From Neocallimastix lanati (nom. inval.) (taxonomy: Eukaryota; Neocallimastigomycota; Neocallimastigomycetes; Neocallimastigales; Neocallimastigaceae): DNA of 64,000 nucleotides. How positions within the stretch are numbered: position 1 is the stretch's first letter; every line of letters begins with the position of its first letter. The notes beneath the pieces were generated by a model. The model saw nothing but the letters and a program-made list of their open reading frames with translations. It ran no database searches and was not told the origin of the DNA. Below are positions 9,001-18,303 of this stretch, piece after piece. The stretch is from NCBI GenBank assembly GCA_016946835.1, contig JACVTC010000123.1, forward strand, positions 228,501 to 292,500. Direction: 5' to 3'. A program made the translations under genes and the position numbers.

Positions 9001-11262
9001 CAATTCAAGAAGAAGCATGGAGATCGTGTTGATATCTTTGAAAATGGTGAATCTGGTCAATGGATTGTTAAGATTAAGAAGGGATCTACCATTTACATTC
9101 CAAAGGCTCTTCAATTTGATAGAACTGTTGCTGGTCAAATTCCAACTGGTTGGAAGCCAGAAACCTATGGTATTCCAAAGAGTATTATTGATCAAGTTGA
9201 TCCAATTACCCTTTATGTTATTGTTGCTACTGTTGAAGCTTTAGTTAGCTCTGGTATTACTGATCCATACGAATTTTACGAATATGTTCATGTTTCTGAA
9301 GTTGGAAACTGTTCTGGTGGTGGTGTTGGTGGTATGGTATCCAACCGTAAGCAATACTTTGAACGTCTCTTTGAAAAGCCAGTTCAAAATGATATTCTTC
9401 AAGAATGCTTCATCAACACTATGCCAGCTTGGATTAATTTATTATTACTTTCTTCTTCTGGTCCAATTAAGACACCAGTTGGTGCTTGTGCTACTGCCGT
9501 TGAATCTGTTGAAATTGGTTTAGAAACTATCTTAAGTGGAAAGGCTAAGATTGTTATTGTTGGTGGTTACGATGACTTCCAAGAAGAAGGTTCCTATGAA
9601 TTTGCTAACATGAAGGCTACCAGTAACTCCTTAGAAGAATTAGCTCATGGACGTGATCCATCTGAAATGTCTCGTCCAGCTACTACTACTAGAGGTGGTT
9701 TCATGGAATCTCAAGGTGCCGGTCATGAAATTTTGATGACAGCTTCTCTTGCTATTAAGATGGGTGTTCCAATCTACGGTATTATTGCTCATACTTCCAC
9801 TGCTACGGATAAGGAAGGACGTTCTGTTCCAGCTCCAGGTCAAGGTATCTTAACTACTGCTCGTGAAGCTCATGCCACCTACAACCCATTATTAGACTTT
9901 AAGTACCGTGCTCGTCAATTGAAATTCCGTCGTAAGCAAATTAAGTTATGGATTGAAAATGAATTAGAATTATTAAGAGAAGAAGTGGATGCTAAGGAAA
10001 ATAAGGATGATGAACAGTTCACAAAGTATATTAAGGAAAGAACTGCTTACATTAACAAGGAAGCTAAGCGTCAAGAAAAGGAAGCTCTTCGTACCTATGG
10101 TAATGAATTCTACAAGAATGATCCAACAATTTCTCCATTAAGAGGTGCTCTTGCCGTTTTCGGCTTAACTATTGATGATATTGAGGCATTATCTTTCCAT
10201 GGTACTGGTACAAAGGCTAATGATACTAATGAATCCGAAGTCATTAACAAGCAATTCAAACATCTTGGTCGTAGTAAGGGTAATGTTTGTCCAGCCATCA
10301 TGCAAAAGTACTTAACTGGTCATCCAAAGGGTGCTGCCGCTTCTTGGATGCTTAACGGTATGCTTCAAGTCATCGAAACTGGTATCATTCCAGGTAACCG
10401 TAATGCCGATAATATTGAAGAAAAGCTTCGTAAATTCGAATACATCTACTTCCCATCTCGTTCCATTCATACAGATGGTATTAAGGCTGGTTTATTAAAG
10501 TCTTTCGGTTTCGGTCAAGTTGGTGGTGAAGTTTTAGTTATTTCTCCAGATTACGTTTTATCTAGTCTTACAAAGGAAGAATATGACGTCTACTGTAAGA
10601 AGAGAGAAGTTCGTCAACAAGCTATGTATAGATACTTACATGAATCTATGACTGAAAATGCTGACTTTGTTCAAGTTAAGGATCATCCACCATACGATGA
10701 TACAAACGAATCTAGTGTCTACTTAGATCCATTAGCTAGAGCTTCCTATGATAAGAAGGAAGGTACTTGGAAGTTCAGTGGTAAACGTGAAAACTATTCT
10801 GATATTTCTGAGAAGGAAGCTAAAAAGATTAAACAAATTCTTCTTTCTGATGCTATAAAGAATAAAAGTGGTAGTAATGATAATAATGGAATTGGTGTTG
10901 ATATTGAATTAGTTACCGAGGTTCCAATTACCAATGAAAACTTCCTTGAAAGAAATTTCACTAAGGAAGAAATTAAGTACTGTATGAGTAGACCAGATCC
11001 ACAATCTAGCTTTGCTGGTAGATGGAGTGCTAAGGAAGCTGTTATTAAGGCAGTATCTTCTCGTGCTACTTCTAAGGTTTGGACTAAAGGTGAAGCTGCC
11101 CCACTTATTGATATTGAAATTTTACCTGGTGAATCAGGTGCCCCAGTGGTTAAATTTTATAATGATGCTGAAAAAGCTGTTAAAGATGCTGGTATTAACA
11201 ATGTTAAAGTTACTATTTCTCATTCTGGTGGTTTCTCTTGTGCTATGGCTATGGCTGAATAA
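1..11262 (+). CDS. Single-chain fungal type I fatty acid synthase (beta-alpha fusion, tandem ACP), 5' truncated
   Basis: Cytosolic megasynthase making long-chain acyl-CoA from acetyl- and malonyl-CoA with NADPH. The frame is open from base 1, so the start lies upstream; the ATG at 280 is internal. Using residues counted from base 1: the C-terminal part of the starter acetyltransferase (to about 180, with PFHCDYL), enoyl reductase (about 245-650, with MVGGMTPTT and GGRAGGHHSFED), hot-dog dehydratase (GDVNPIH, His1259), malonyl/palmitoyl transferase (GHSLGEY, Ser1504), an Ala/Pro-rich linker, ACP1 and ACP2 (GGKS, Ser1925 and Ser2115), ketoreductase (LITGCGRNSIGS near 2537, then YSESK), ketosynthase (GACATAVES, Cys3163; FHGTGTKAND, His3400; TGHPKGAA, His3441) and a C-terminal phosphopantetheinyl transferase (GIGVDIE, FAGRWSAKEA) up to the stop. 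Yeast splits these domains between FAS1 and FAS2; here beta and alpha are one uninterrupted frame without introns. Roughly 340 N-terminal residues appear to be missing, judged against yeast FAS1. All visible catalytic residues are present. Confidence 0.98.
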   Translation, partial: NKIVEHIKATNQHLPEDRKIHISLYNGPRSIVCSGHPQSLYGLNVTLRKLRAQPNIDQNRIPYSQRKIRFSSRFLPISVPFHCDYLKDVNDIIMKDVERDHLILGKGELVIPILSTETGEDLRGHPQFTYELIKQICTLPVHWEKATSVTNATHVLEFGPSGAGVGLLTHRNKIGTGIQIILANSLESTEKEVLSKDSLFNRDPSSVKYSMNWEKLFAPKLVKSANNGKIYVETRFSRLLGKSPLMVGGMTPTTANENLVSACINAGYHIELAGGGQHSTQMIRDRIKKIMSKVPSGEGITMNIMFLNAFQWGFQYPLVQEMRKEGVPLDGLCIAAGVPSLDVANEILGNLKACGIKHVAFKPGSVSAIQQVIAIAKQNPDMPIIMQWTGGRAGGHHSFEDFHQPIIDTYASIRRQPNIIIVVGSGFGDAEGTLPYLTGEWARKFGYPPMPFDGILFGSRILVAAEAGTSEEVKKLLVKSEGIENEKEWENTYKGPTGGVITVKSELGEPIHKLATRGVLLWKELDETIFNLPPEKQLPALLARKEYIVHRLNKDYQKVWFPKKYDAEDPEKVVDLKDMTYYEVLRRMLELMYPNGQWIDVSLRMIYGDFFHRVEERFYKASEGKEFVSFLQSYEQLEEDPVGLLEKFMEERVPEARVQLINSDDLMYFLNICSRRDIKPPPFIPNMDKQFKYWFKKDSLWQSEHLEAVVGQDPGRVCVLQGPVAVRHSTKANEPISSILDTINQEHIKQLKARYYQNSDTVIPVVDYFGGAEIRDVRRKIRGVSIKSVKNDNIVKTMFEVTAENNEDLPDENDWYDLLAGQYYTWLRALLASKVFVKDDDGYYQDNCVRRILRPKPHHIVEIRSINDNIESLSMFNKQGGNEVVKITIDDKKLITVLMNEYSLNTKLVQLPLLFQYKPEQGYAPIHEVMEGRNERIKRFYYDLWFGLDNGKYTFEDDYNHDPREPFVSVSEPITRQQITDFVNIIGNRAESYTDRGQKVLFAPMDFAIVVGWQSIIRAIFPKFINADLLKLVHLTNGFRMIDNESGLKEGDIVKTESRIISVINDETGKIVEVKGVLKRDEKPFMEVISKFFYRGVFSDYDSTFKNVEEKAYHVTLKNKKDVHILESLDWFKMTTDDEQLALTQGDQLLFELNSEYTFKTSDVYSRVKTFGTVKKLLSTKVYVDVAKVDYLYDKPDGSCGNPVIDFLERNGKVQDTPVYFENGGYSIMPKGKGISSVVNTHSSNIGYSRVSGDVNPIHTNPYFAQLADLPGNITHGMWTSASTRKFVETFAAENHPHRVTSYEVKFLDMVFPGDRLETKLFHTGMANGKKIIQCKTINQDGKVVLEGTAEVEQPITAYVFTGQGAQEVGMGMDLYEKSPVAREIWDRADAHLMENYGFSIIDIVKNNPTEITIYFGNVKGQQIRKNYQQMTYEHVNSDGVVESLSLFPEIDDDSVSYTFRHIGGLLSATQFTQPSLVLMEKAAFEEMRSRGFIQQNSAFAGHSLGEYAALTAIGDVLSIETLVDVVFYRGMTMQRAVQRDSKGRSDYAMCAVNPTRVSRTFNESALQYLVANIKKVTEGLIEIVNYNVDNWQYVVSGDLISLQVLTLVLNYLKAEKIDLTVLLNTLSVEEVQKQVNEIISTSFEKAKEQKKKHGYIKLERGAASIPLRGIDVPFHSSFLLRGVAPFRQYLMSKFDPNLIDVNRLIGNYIPNLTAEPFSLKKEFIENIYAKTNSSRIKNVLKGWTDDKYASPRLQQKLGYILLIELLAYQFASAVRWIETQDRLFVDIGVERLIEIGPGPTLSGMAQKTLKFKYEYYDDATSYRREILSYSKNYKEIFYDFEDESDPEVSEETSAPAAPVAAAAVPVPAPAPVPVAAPVVAAGSVADEDIQVKHLINILIAQKLKKKANEVPMTSTIKELVGGKSTLQNEVLGDLQKEFGSSNVPDKSEELPLNELASQIGTGSVALGKYSQTLVNKLISAKMAAGFTKSKISGYLSQKYGLGPKRTDALLLFGLTDEPSARFGSEDEAKAWLDKIATGYSAFVGVGLSSGAPAAVAPMAMAVAAAPVAAGAASVADEDIQVKHLINILIAQKLKKKANEVPMTSTIKELVGGKSTLQNEVLGDLQKEFGSNNVPDKSEELPLNELASQIGSGSVALGKYSQTLVNKLVSAKMAAGFTKSKIQEYLSQKYGLGPKRTDALLLFGLTDEPSARFGSDVEAKAWLDKIAPMYFSFVGVSAGAAPAAGAAAGVPMMAAPVNAGAIAEATRKYDQLIKEQLDIFLNYLDIDPREGFNLYEDELNNAAKLRAELDLWMNEHGDEYAQGIKPIFDPLKVRKYDSYWNWVHQESLILYYDILYGRLAVVDRKVTSQCIHVMNRADPHLIDHYAYRISVTDPKKGPTYELAKEFAQILMENCTEAMSENPVYKDVDIPTMPQTTVTESGEIKYAEVPRPGIRKMESYIKLMQAGSRITRIPTKHSNRSIRFTGGNNKTRVKSKKVPFLFLKDPKTGEYDEKLTKVYYKSLYAMANDGISFKNKYVLITGCGRNSIGSQIIKGLLNGGAKIIATTSRFSKATMQYYRQLYEDHGSKGSCLIVVPFNAASVEDVNRLIDYIYSKDPKNGLGWDLDYVIPFAAISENGRTLENIDSRSELAHRIMLTNLLRMLGKIVSQKEAHKYDTRPAQCILPMSPNHGTFGGDGLYSESKIALETLFNRWHSEGWGGYLTVAGAVIGWTRGTGLMNSNNLVAEGIEMFGVHTFSTHEMAFNLIGLMHSDICKLCLKNPVFADLNGGLQFIDNLNSNINMIRTILNETSEIRRSIKNEKELEKNITLGKLLEKEKKLVLKPRANLKFSFPKVKPFEELKKLDYLRGMIDLDRTVVVTGYGEVGPYGNSRTRWEMEAYGKFSLEGCIEMAWIMGMIKYAKNKKTKNGKLYSGWVDAETGEPVQDYEVKAKYEQRILEHTGIRFIEPELFDGYDPNKKNFYQEVAIDHDLPGFECSKDEAEQFKKKHGDRVDIFENGESGQWIVKIKKGSTIYIPKALQFDRTVAGQIPTGWKPETYGIPKSIIDQVDPITLYVIVATVEALVSSGITDPYEFYEYVHVSEVGNCSGGGVGGMVSNRKQYFERLFEKPVQNDILQECFINTMPAWINLLLLSSSGPIKTPVGACATAVESVEIGLETILSGKAKIVIVGGYDDFQEEGSYEFANMKATSNSLEELAHGRDPSEMSRPATTTRGGFMESQGAGHEILMTASLAIKMGVPIYGIIAHTSTATDKEGRSVPAPGQGILTTAREAHATYNPLLDFKYRARQLKFRRKQIKLWIENELELLREEVDAKENKDDEQFTKYIKERTAYINKEAKRQEKEALRTYGNEFYKNDPTISPLRGALAVFGLTIDDIEALSFHGTGTKANDTNESEVINKQFKHLGRSKGNVCPAIMQKYLTGHPKGAAASWMLNGMLQVIETGIIPGNRNADNIEEKLRKFEYIYFPSRSIHTDGIKAGLLKSFGFGQVGGEVLVISPDYVLSSLTKEEYDVYCKKREVRQQAMYRYLHESMTENADFVQVKDHPPYDDTNESSVYLDPLARASYDKKEGTWKFSGKRENYSDISEKEAKKIKQILLSDAIKNKSGSNDNNGIGVDIELVTEVPITNENFLERNFTKEEIKYCMSRPDPQSSFAGRWSAKEAVIKAVSSRATSKVWTKGEAAPLIDIEILPGESGAPVVKFYNDAEKAVKDAGINNVKVTISHSGGFSCAMAMAE
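5650..6165 (+). repeat. ACP domain 1 of the FAS (copy 1 of a 570-bp duplication)
   Basis: Carrier domain of about 170 residues beginning SVADEDIQVKHLIN, with phosphopantetheine serine codon 5773-5775 in GGKSTLQNE. It repeats 570 bp (exactly 190 codons) downstream with only scattered base changes, including at synonymous sites. It has the full fungal ACP length: carrier fold plus the structural subdomain ending ARFGSEDEAKAWLDKI. Confidence 0.95.
6220..6735 (+). repeat. ACP domain 2 of the FAS (copy 2 of a 570-bp duplication)
   Basis: Second carrier domain with serine codon 6343-6345 in the same GGKSTLQNE context. It is nearly identical to copy 1 in protein and DNA, with small differences such as KIQEY for KISGY. 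Ala/Pro/Gly-rich linkers flank both domains, as expected for flexible tethers. Confidence 0.95.
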
Positions 11263-12079
11263 ATTTGAAAAATAAAAAAAAATTTTTTTTTTTAATATAA
11301 ATATAAATATAAATATAAAAAATATATATATATATATATTTTTCAATATTTTTGATTTTATTTTTAAAACTCCCTTTAAAAATTGATTACATCAAAATTT
11401 CCATAAAATATATTAAAAAATATATTTTTAATATACCATTTTTATTATTTATATTAAATAATATATATATATTATTATTATTATTATTATCATTTTATAC
11501 TTTTATAATATTATTATAATTATAAAGATATAGGGATATATATAATAATGATATATATATATATAATATAACAAAAACATTATAAAAACAAGAGCATAAA
11601 CAATCATTATAATATATCATAAAAAATATTCATTATTTCGTCCAATTATATTTAACTAAATCACCAATAAAAGTTTTGATTTTATAAAAATATTTTAGAA
11701 AAAAAGAAAAAATTTAAATTTCATATAGTATTATAAAGATATTTTAGTTGAAGCCCAACTATTATAAACATTATAGAGATTAAATAAAATATTAGAAAAA
11801 TGGGTCAAGAAATATTTACTATTAATAATATATAAATATTAAATTACAATTATAGAATGTAAAAAAAAAGAAGTATTTTTTTTTTCTTAAGAATTAAGAT
11901 ATTAAAAAAAAAAAGTAAAAAAAAAAAAAAAAAGAAAATTTTATTAAAAAGCCAAACCAAACCAAACCAAACCAAAAAATCATATAGAGAAAATTCCATT
12001 TCTTAAAATGTAAGCAACCAAAAAAAAAAATCCTCAAAATTCATACTTATTTTGAAAATGACAATAGATTAAGTTCCAG

Positions 12080-12110
<31 letters not shown>

Positions 12111-12604
12111 TAAACCAACAAAAAAGAGATTAAAACTACAAAAATAAAGGAAATAATATTTAAAGTAACAATAATTGAAACAAGAATTATAAAAAATATA
12201 AATAGAAATAAAAATGAAAAATTTTATTTCTTTAAAATCCTTAATGATGATAATCAAAAAAAAATAAAAATAAATAATAAATTTTTATTATTATTACAAA
12301 CCAAGCATACAAAAAAAAATATCTAATAATAATTGTAATAATAACAAGTAATAAAAAATCCGAATCCGAATCCAAATCCAAAAAAAAAAATTTTAAGTTC
12401 AATTAACAAAATAATAAAAAAAATCCTAAACCTTCAAAAAACATTTTATTTTATCATTCAAGCACATATTTTTTTTTTCTGAGGAATTTACAAAATTATT
12501 GAAATAAAGTAAAATATTTTTATCTTAGACAAAAAAAATTATTAACAATAACAGATAATCATTATTTATTGTAACATATATCTTTATATAAATTTTTTAT
12601 TTTC

Positions 12605-12640
<36 letters not shown>

Positions 12641-12957
12641 TTATTTTTAATATTATACTATTTTATTTTTATTATAATTATTTATAAAATTTTTAAAAAG
12701 TAATAGTTCTAAAAAAAAAAAATTATAAAGAAAAATATTTTTAAATCTTTTTTTTTTTTTGTTTTAATATTTTTTTTTTAAAAAAAAAAATAGTAGTAGT
12801 AAAAAAAAAAAAAAAAAAAAATATTAAAAAAAAAAAAAAAATTTTTAAAAATTTTTATTATTTATAATATATTATTATTTTTTTTTAAATAATAAATAAA
12901 ATAAAAATTATTAAATAATGGTAATAAAAATAAAAAAAAAAATTTTTTTTATAATAA

Positions 12958-12993
<36 letters not shown>

Positions 12994-13081
12994 AAAATGA
13001 ATAAAATATTTTTTTTATTTTATTAATTTTTATATTGAAAATAGTGTAAATTTATTTAATTTTTTTTTTATTATTATTGGA
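11263..13081. other. AT-rich intergenic spacer downstream of FAS
   Basis: Long A and T runs, TA-dinucleotide tracts and simple sequence. I see no ORF with protein-like composition and no RNA gene. The FAS transcript 3' end presumably lies just after 11262. Confidence 0.7.
11950..11977. repeat. Short AAACC pentamer run
   Basis: Four to five copies of CCAAA in an otherwise A/T-only stretch. Confidence 0.7.
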
Positions 13082-13217
13082 TTTTTGAATAGTGTACAAT
13101 AGATCAAAGCAACTATGTTTTTATCTTATTTGGTTTATATTAAAATAAATAATACGATAAGTTATTTATATTATATATAAAAACACTAATACAAACCCTA
13201 ATTCAGGAATAAGAATT

Positions 13218-13257
<40 letters not shown>

Positions 13258-13620
13258 CAAGAAAAAAATAAAAAAAAAATTCCTGTAATTAATAAATGAA
13301 TAAAACCTACATGTATTTTTTAAAATAAAATTTATTAAAGTTTTGGAAGTGTATTCTCTTCCCTGTCTAAAAAAAAAAAAAAAAAAAAAATAAATGAATA
13401 AATAAAAATAAATAAAGTTTAAAATTTGTAATAATTGCAGCCATAAAAAAAAAAAAAAAATTTATCGTTTCGATCTAGACACTTTTTGACAACCGTAGGT
13501 CTAATGATATACTATACAAATTGATCCTAATGTAAAAATCATTCATTACAAATAGAAACATAATATTAGTAAGGAATTCCGCAAGCCCCATAACATTTGA
13601 AAATGGTATAAATTTAAGTG
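13082..13620. other. Higher-complexity island, decayed element
   Basis: This stretch has more G+C and more complex sequence than its surroundings. It includes the 65-bp segment at 13308-13372 that recurs near 32.7 kb, a GTAATAATTGCAGCC motif near 13429 that recurs in related form near 35.78 and 36.31 kb, and a segment at 13465-13600 that looks like old coding DNA without an open frame. Probably a transposon relic; family not recognised. Confidence 0.45.
13308..13372. repeat. Dispersed 65-bp repeat, copy 1
   Basis: Begins CCTACATGTATTTTTTAAAA and ends GTGTATTCTCTTCCCTGTCT before a poly-A run. A near-identical copy occurs at 32681-32743 in the same orientation, also followed by poly-A. Confidence 0.85.
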
Positions 13621-13849
13621 TAAAAATACATTATAATTATATTTAAGATTAAAAAAAATATATATATAATATAATATATATAAATGTATCAAATGAAAAA
13701 AAAAATATATATATATATATATTAAATATTTAATAATAAAATATAAAGTTAATATTTAAGTTTATTTATTTGGATATTTTCGGTTAAGGTTAACAGAGAT
13801 TTTAAATTTATAATTTTTTTTTTTGTTCAGTATATAATAAATCCATTTC

Positions 13850-13886
<37 letters not shown>

Positions 13887-14949
13887 AAGTTATGGGAAAA
13901 ATTTTTTTATTTTTTTATTTAATTTTATTAACTAAAATTTATTTTCATAAGAACATAAGGAGTGTACTAATAATAATTTTTTTTTTAATTAAAATGACTT
14001 TAGTTCCATTATAGATTCTATTTTTAGTGTTTTTAAATTTAATATTCTATTGAAATATATATAGCCAAAAATACTTTATTACAAAGTTCAACAACATATC
14101 TTGAAATCAATTAATATATTATCTTTATTTTATCTTTATTTTATTTTTTTTTAAATTTTCATTATAAAATATGAAAAAAAAAAAATTAAAAAATAATTTT
14201 TATTATTGCCTTTTTTTTTTTTTTCTCTCTTCTTTTAAAGTATTTACTAAGGAAGAGGAAAATATATATATATATATATATATAATTTTTTTTTTTTTCA
14301 AAGAAAAATTTTTAATTTCAAGAACTTTTTTGAACTTTTTATAATTTTTTTTTTTTTTATATATATACTTTATTATTATTATTTTTTTTTCTTCAACAAA
14401 ACTATTTATTTAATTATTAATTTTAAGGAAAAAAAATAATAAAAAAAAAAAAGTTATAGTAAAATTTATATTAATATATTAATATAAATAATAGATATAT
14501 TTATTATATTAAATATATATATATATATTTTAGTTATACTATTAAAGTAATAATTTAACTTTCTTATATATATTGAAATACATAACAATATATTCAAATA
14601 ATCTGTTTAAAATCAAAACTGTTCTATTTAATAAATTATTCATATTAAGATTACTTATATATATTTATATATTTTTTTTTTATATTTATTTAATAATATT
14701 AACAATATATAAATAATAAAAAGTTATGATTTAATATATATTTTTATATATAGATATAATATATATTGTAATATATTATCTTTATTTAAAACAAAAATAC
14801 AAATATTTAAAATTATTATTGTAAAATATATTAATTTTATAAAAAAAAAAATTTTTTTTATGGTTAAATTTTGTTAAATTCTTTTTTTTATATATATATA
14901 AAGAATTTTTTTTATTAGATAAAATATTATAAAAATTATGACTTTTTTT
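13621..14949. other. AT-rich spacer
   Basis: Homopolymers and TA repeats only; nothing recognisable. Confidence 0.65.
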
Positions 14950-15215
14950 TTTTGGACATAACAAGAGGGAAGGATAATAGGACCTACAATATTTCCAATA
15001 AACATATTAGATTCTCATTGGATTCTTTACTGCCTCTCTCTAAGCAAGGTTAATATGAAAAGACATTCCCTATATGCCGTATTATAAGACGGGCTTTTTT
15101 TTTCAATGATCTCTTAAACCATCATCGAGGGTGGAACAACTGTACTAGTCCATTCAGAGATAAAGTACTCTCTAAAATCGTAACTATATAGTCTAGCAAT
15201 ACTTTAATTCATATT
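14950..15215 (-). pseudogene. Decayed coding island
   Basis: A distinctly more complex stretch in A/T desert. On the minus strand, codons 15197-15114 read as protein-like sequence (LYSYDFREYFISEWTSTVV) ending in a stop. The rest is broken by stops and a T-run. No family recognised. An RNA gene is an alternative reading, but I see no conserved RNA motif. Confidence 0.35.
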
Positions 15216-15676
15216 AAAGAGGATATAATTAAAGATATATATATATATATATATATTTTTTTTTCTATAAGTTACAATCAGTAAAAAAAAAAAAATAATA
15301 ATAATAATTATGGTAAATACTATTTGATAATATAAATATTTCATTCAAATAAAGAAAATAAAGTGTAAAAAATTGTAATAGTAAAAAAAAAAAAAAATAG
15401 ATTTTTATACTATTACTTAAAGTTTTTTTTTTTTTATTTTTTTTTTATTCCTTAAATAATTAAGGAATTCTCTTATATATTAACAAATTACCATATAAAA
15501 ATAGTTTTTTTTTTTTTTTTTTTTTAATTTGTATTGAATTATAGAAAAAAAAAACTCTTATAAATATTTTATTAGTGTATCTGCTTTTATTTTTTATTTT
15601 TTATTTTTTTTTTTTAAATTTGCGAATACTTTATTTTAGTAATTGAATGACATTAAAATTTTAATAGATATAATAC

Positions 15677-15708
<32 letters not shown>

Positions 15709-16277
15709 AGATTAGTAAATAAAAATATTTTCATATTGATTATTTATTGAAAAATCAGTTTTTTTTTGTATTTATTTAATATTAGACATCATTGTTTTTA
15801 AATTTTAATGGACATAACCAAGTAAAATAAATTTTATGATAAAGTTATATATAAATTATTATATTGCTATATATTGTAATTATATATTATATATATTATT
15901 TTTTTAAGTTGGAATAAATAAAAATTATATTATTTAAATATTAATATTTATTCCAATTTAAAAAAAAAAAAATAATTATAAAAAATATATATATATATAT
16001 AATAGAATAATATATATATATTAAGGAATAAAAATATATATATATAAATAAATTAAAAAAAAATATAAAACTATTATTTTATAATTTTCAAAAAATATTA
16101 TCAATTAAAATTTTTTAAAAATTGAAATTTCACCAATAATATCACATTTATTTAAGATCTTTTAAAAAATAATAATATTTAATATAAATAATTTTTATAT
16201 ATATGATAAATTAGTTCTTTTTTTTTTTTTTTATATTTATATTTTTAATTAAATATAAAAAATAAATATATAAAGAA

Positions 16278-16320
<43 letters not shown>

Positions 16321-16437
16321 TTTGCTTTTTCTTTACTTTTTTATAATATAAATAAATAATTACCAACCTCCAAATTATTAATACTTGGAAAATATAGAAT
16401 GAATAGACCAAATTAAATTTAAAATAAATATTAGAAT
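15216..16437. other. AT-rich spacer upstream of ATG14
   Basis: Poly-A/poly-T and TA repeats, including a T-run of about 37 at 16281-16317. No coding or RNA signal seen. Confidence 0.65.
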
Positions 16438-18240
16438 ATGGAAAGAAGTAAAGTTCACTCTCCTATTTGTCCTATTTGTAATATTTATAATAAGGAAATT
16501 GTTTGTCAAAAATGTGTTAATGAAAAGTAAAGAAAAATGATAATAATAAAAATTAAATATAAATGATAATAATAATAATTAAATAAATAAATAAAATGTT
16601 TACTCATTTGTTATATATTATTAATTCTATAAATTTCATTAACAATATTATATTTAAAATTATATTATAATAAAAAAAAAAATTTAAATAAAATATATAG
16701 TAATATGAAATTTTACTCAGAAATTCAAAAATATATATCAAAAATAAATCAAATTCAAGAAGACGTTAAAGGAAATAAATATGCTAAATCGATAAATAAG
16801 AAAAGTAATTTAATAATCGAAATAACTGAAGTTGAAAAAAAAATTCAAAAATTAAAAAAACAAATCGAGACATGTAAATTTTCCATTAAAACTTTTTAAT
16901 TACTATATATGCTAAAATGAAAAAATATTATTTTTTTATTTTATTTTATTTTATTTTAATTAATTTTATTTTAAATTAATAATTAATATTGGGGAAAAAA
17001 TATATATATATATATGTATGTATATTGATATATACTAGGTAAAGAAGAGATTAGCAAAAAACAAAAAAATAATGATAATAAAAAAAAAAAATTATCGAAA
17101 AGTGAAAATCAATTGAATTATACAGAAAAAACTGTTTTTTTTGAATATAGGAAAAGTTTAGAACTATTTAATAAACAAAATAGTTTGTTAAAAGAAACTC
17201 GTACGCCTTTAATACATGAACTCACAAAGATTTTTGGAATTCGTAAAATATAACTTATCTTCTATAATTAATAATATTATGAACAAAATATTAACTATAT
17301 TATGTATATAAATTATTTTGCTTTTAGCACTGAAAGAAGAACAAAATCTTTTGAATACCTATTACATTTTAGACCATTCATTTCCTCCCATAAACGAAAT
17401 TAAGAGTAATTATTTTTTTAAAATTATTATTTTCAATTCAATTTATATTTATCATTATATACTAATAATTATTTATCATTATATACTAATTATTTAATTA
17501 ATTTTTTTTTTTTTTTTTTTTTTTTAAATATATAATTTATGTATTGTTTTCTGTAATTACAATTAAATTTATATATATATTTAATTATTATCAAAATTTT
17601 ATTTAGATTATCGTCCTGAAAATATTAATGGATCCATACAATGTATAATTCAATATGTTATATTATTATCTCGTTATCTTGATGTTAAACTCCCATTCTC
17701 ATTACATTATCAAGGTGAAGGATCTTACGTTGAATGTCATTTCTATAAATGTACATGGTATAATCACTTTTTTTCATTTTTTTTTCCAAAAAAAAAAAAA
17801 AAAAAAAAAAATTTATTTATTATTTATTATTTTTTATTTATTATTTATTATTTATTATTATTTTTTCTTATTAAAATATTAAAATTATTTTTATACCGAT
17901 CTTTTTAATATATAATTAATTTTATTTTATATTTAATTTAACTTTTTTTTTTTTTTTTCATGGGAATAGTTATGTCTCTTTACATTACTCTAAAAAAATA
18001 ATTGAAGAATTTTTAACTGGTCTTTCAATGCTATGTTATGATATTATTTATTTATGTTATACTCAGAATGTTATACTTCAAGAAAAAAATATATTAAATA
18101 TTTTGGAATGTATTTATAAATGTATAAAGTCTCCAGATTTAGGACAGTAAGTATTATATTTATGATTTAATTGTACCATATTATATATTTATATTTAAAA
18201 TAATAATAATAATAATAATAGTAACAACAACAACAACAAC

Positions 18241-18303
<63 letters not shown>

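Noticed and set aside
14950-15215. Possible SRP, RNase P or other RNA gene in a G+C-richer island
   Set aside because: No conserved motif of these RNAs seen; part of it reads as worn coding DNA.
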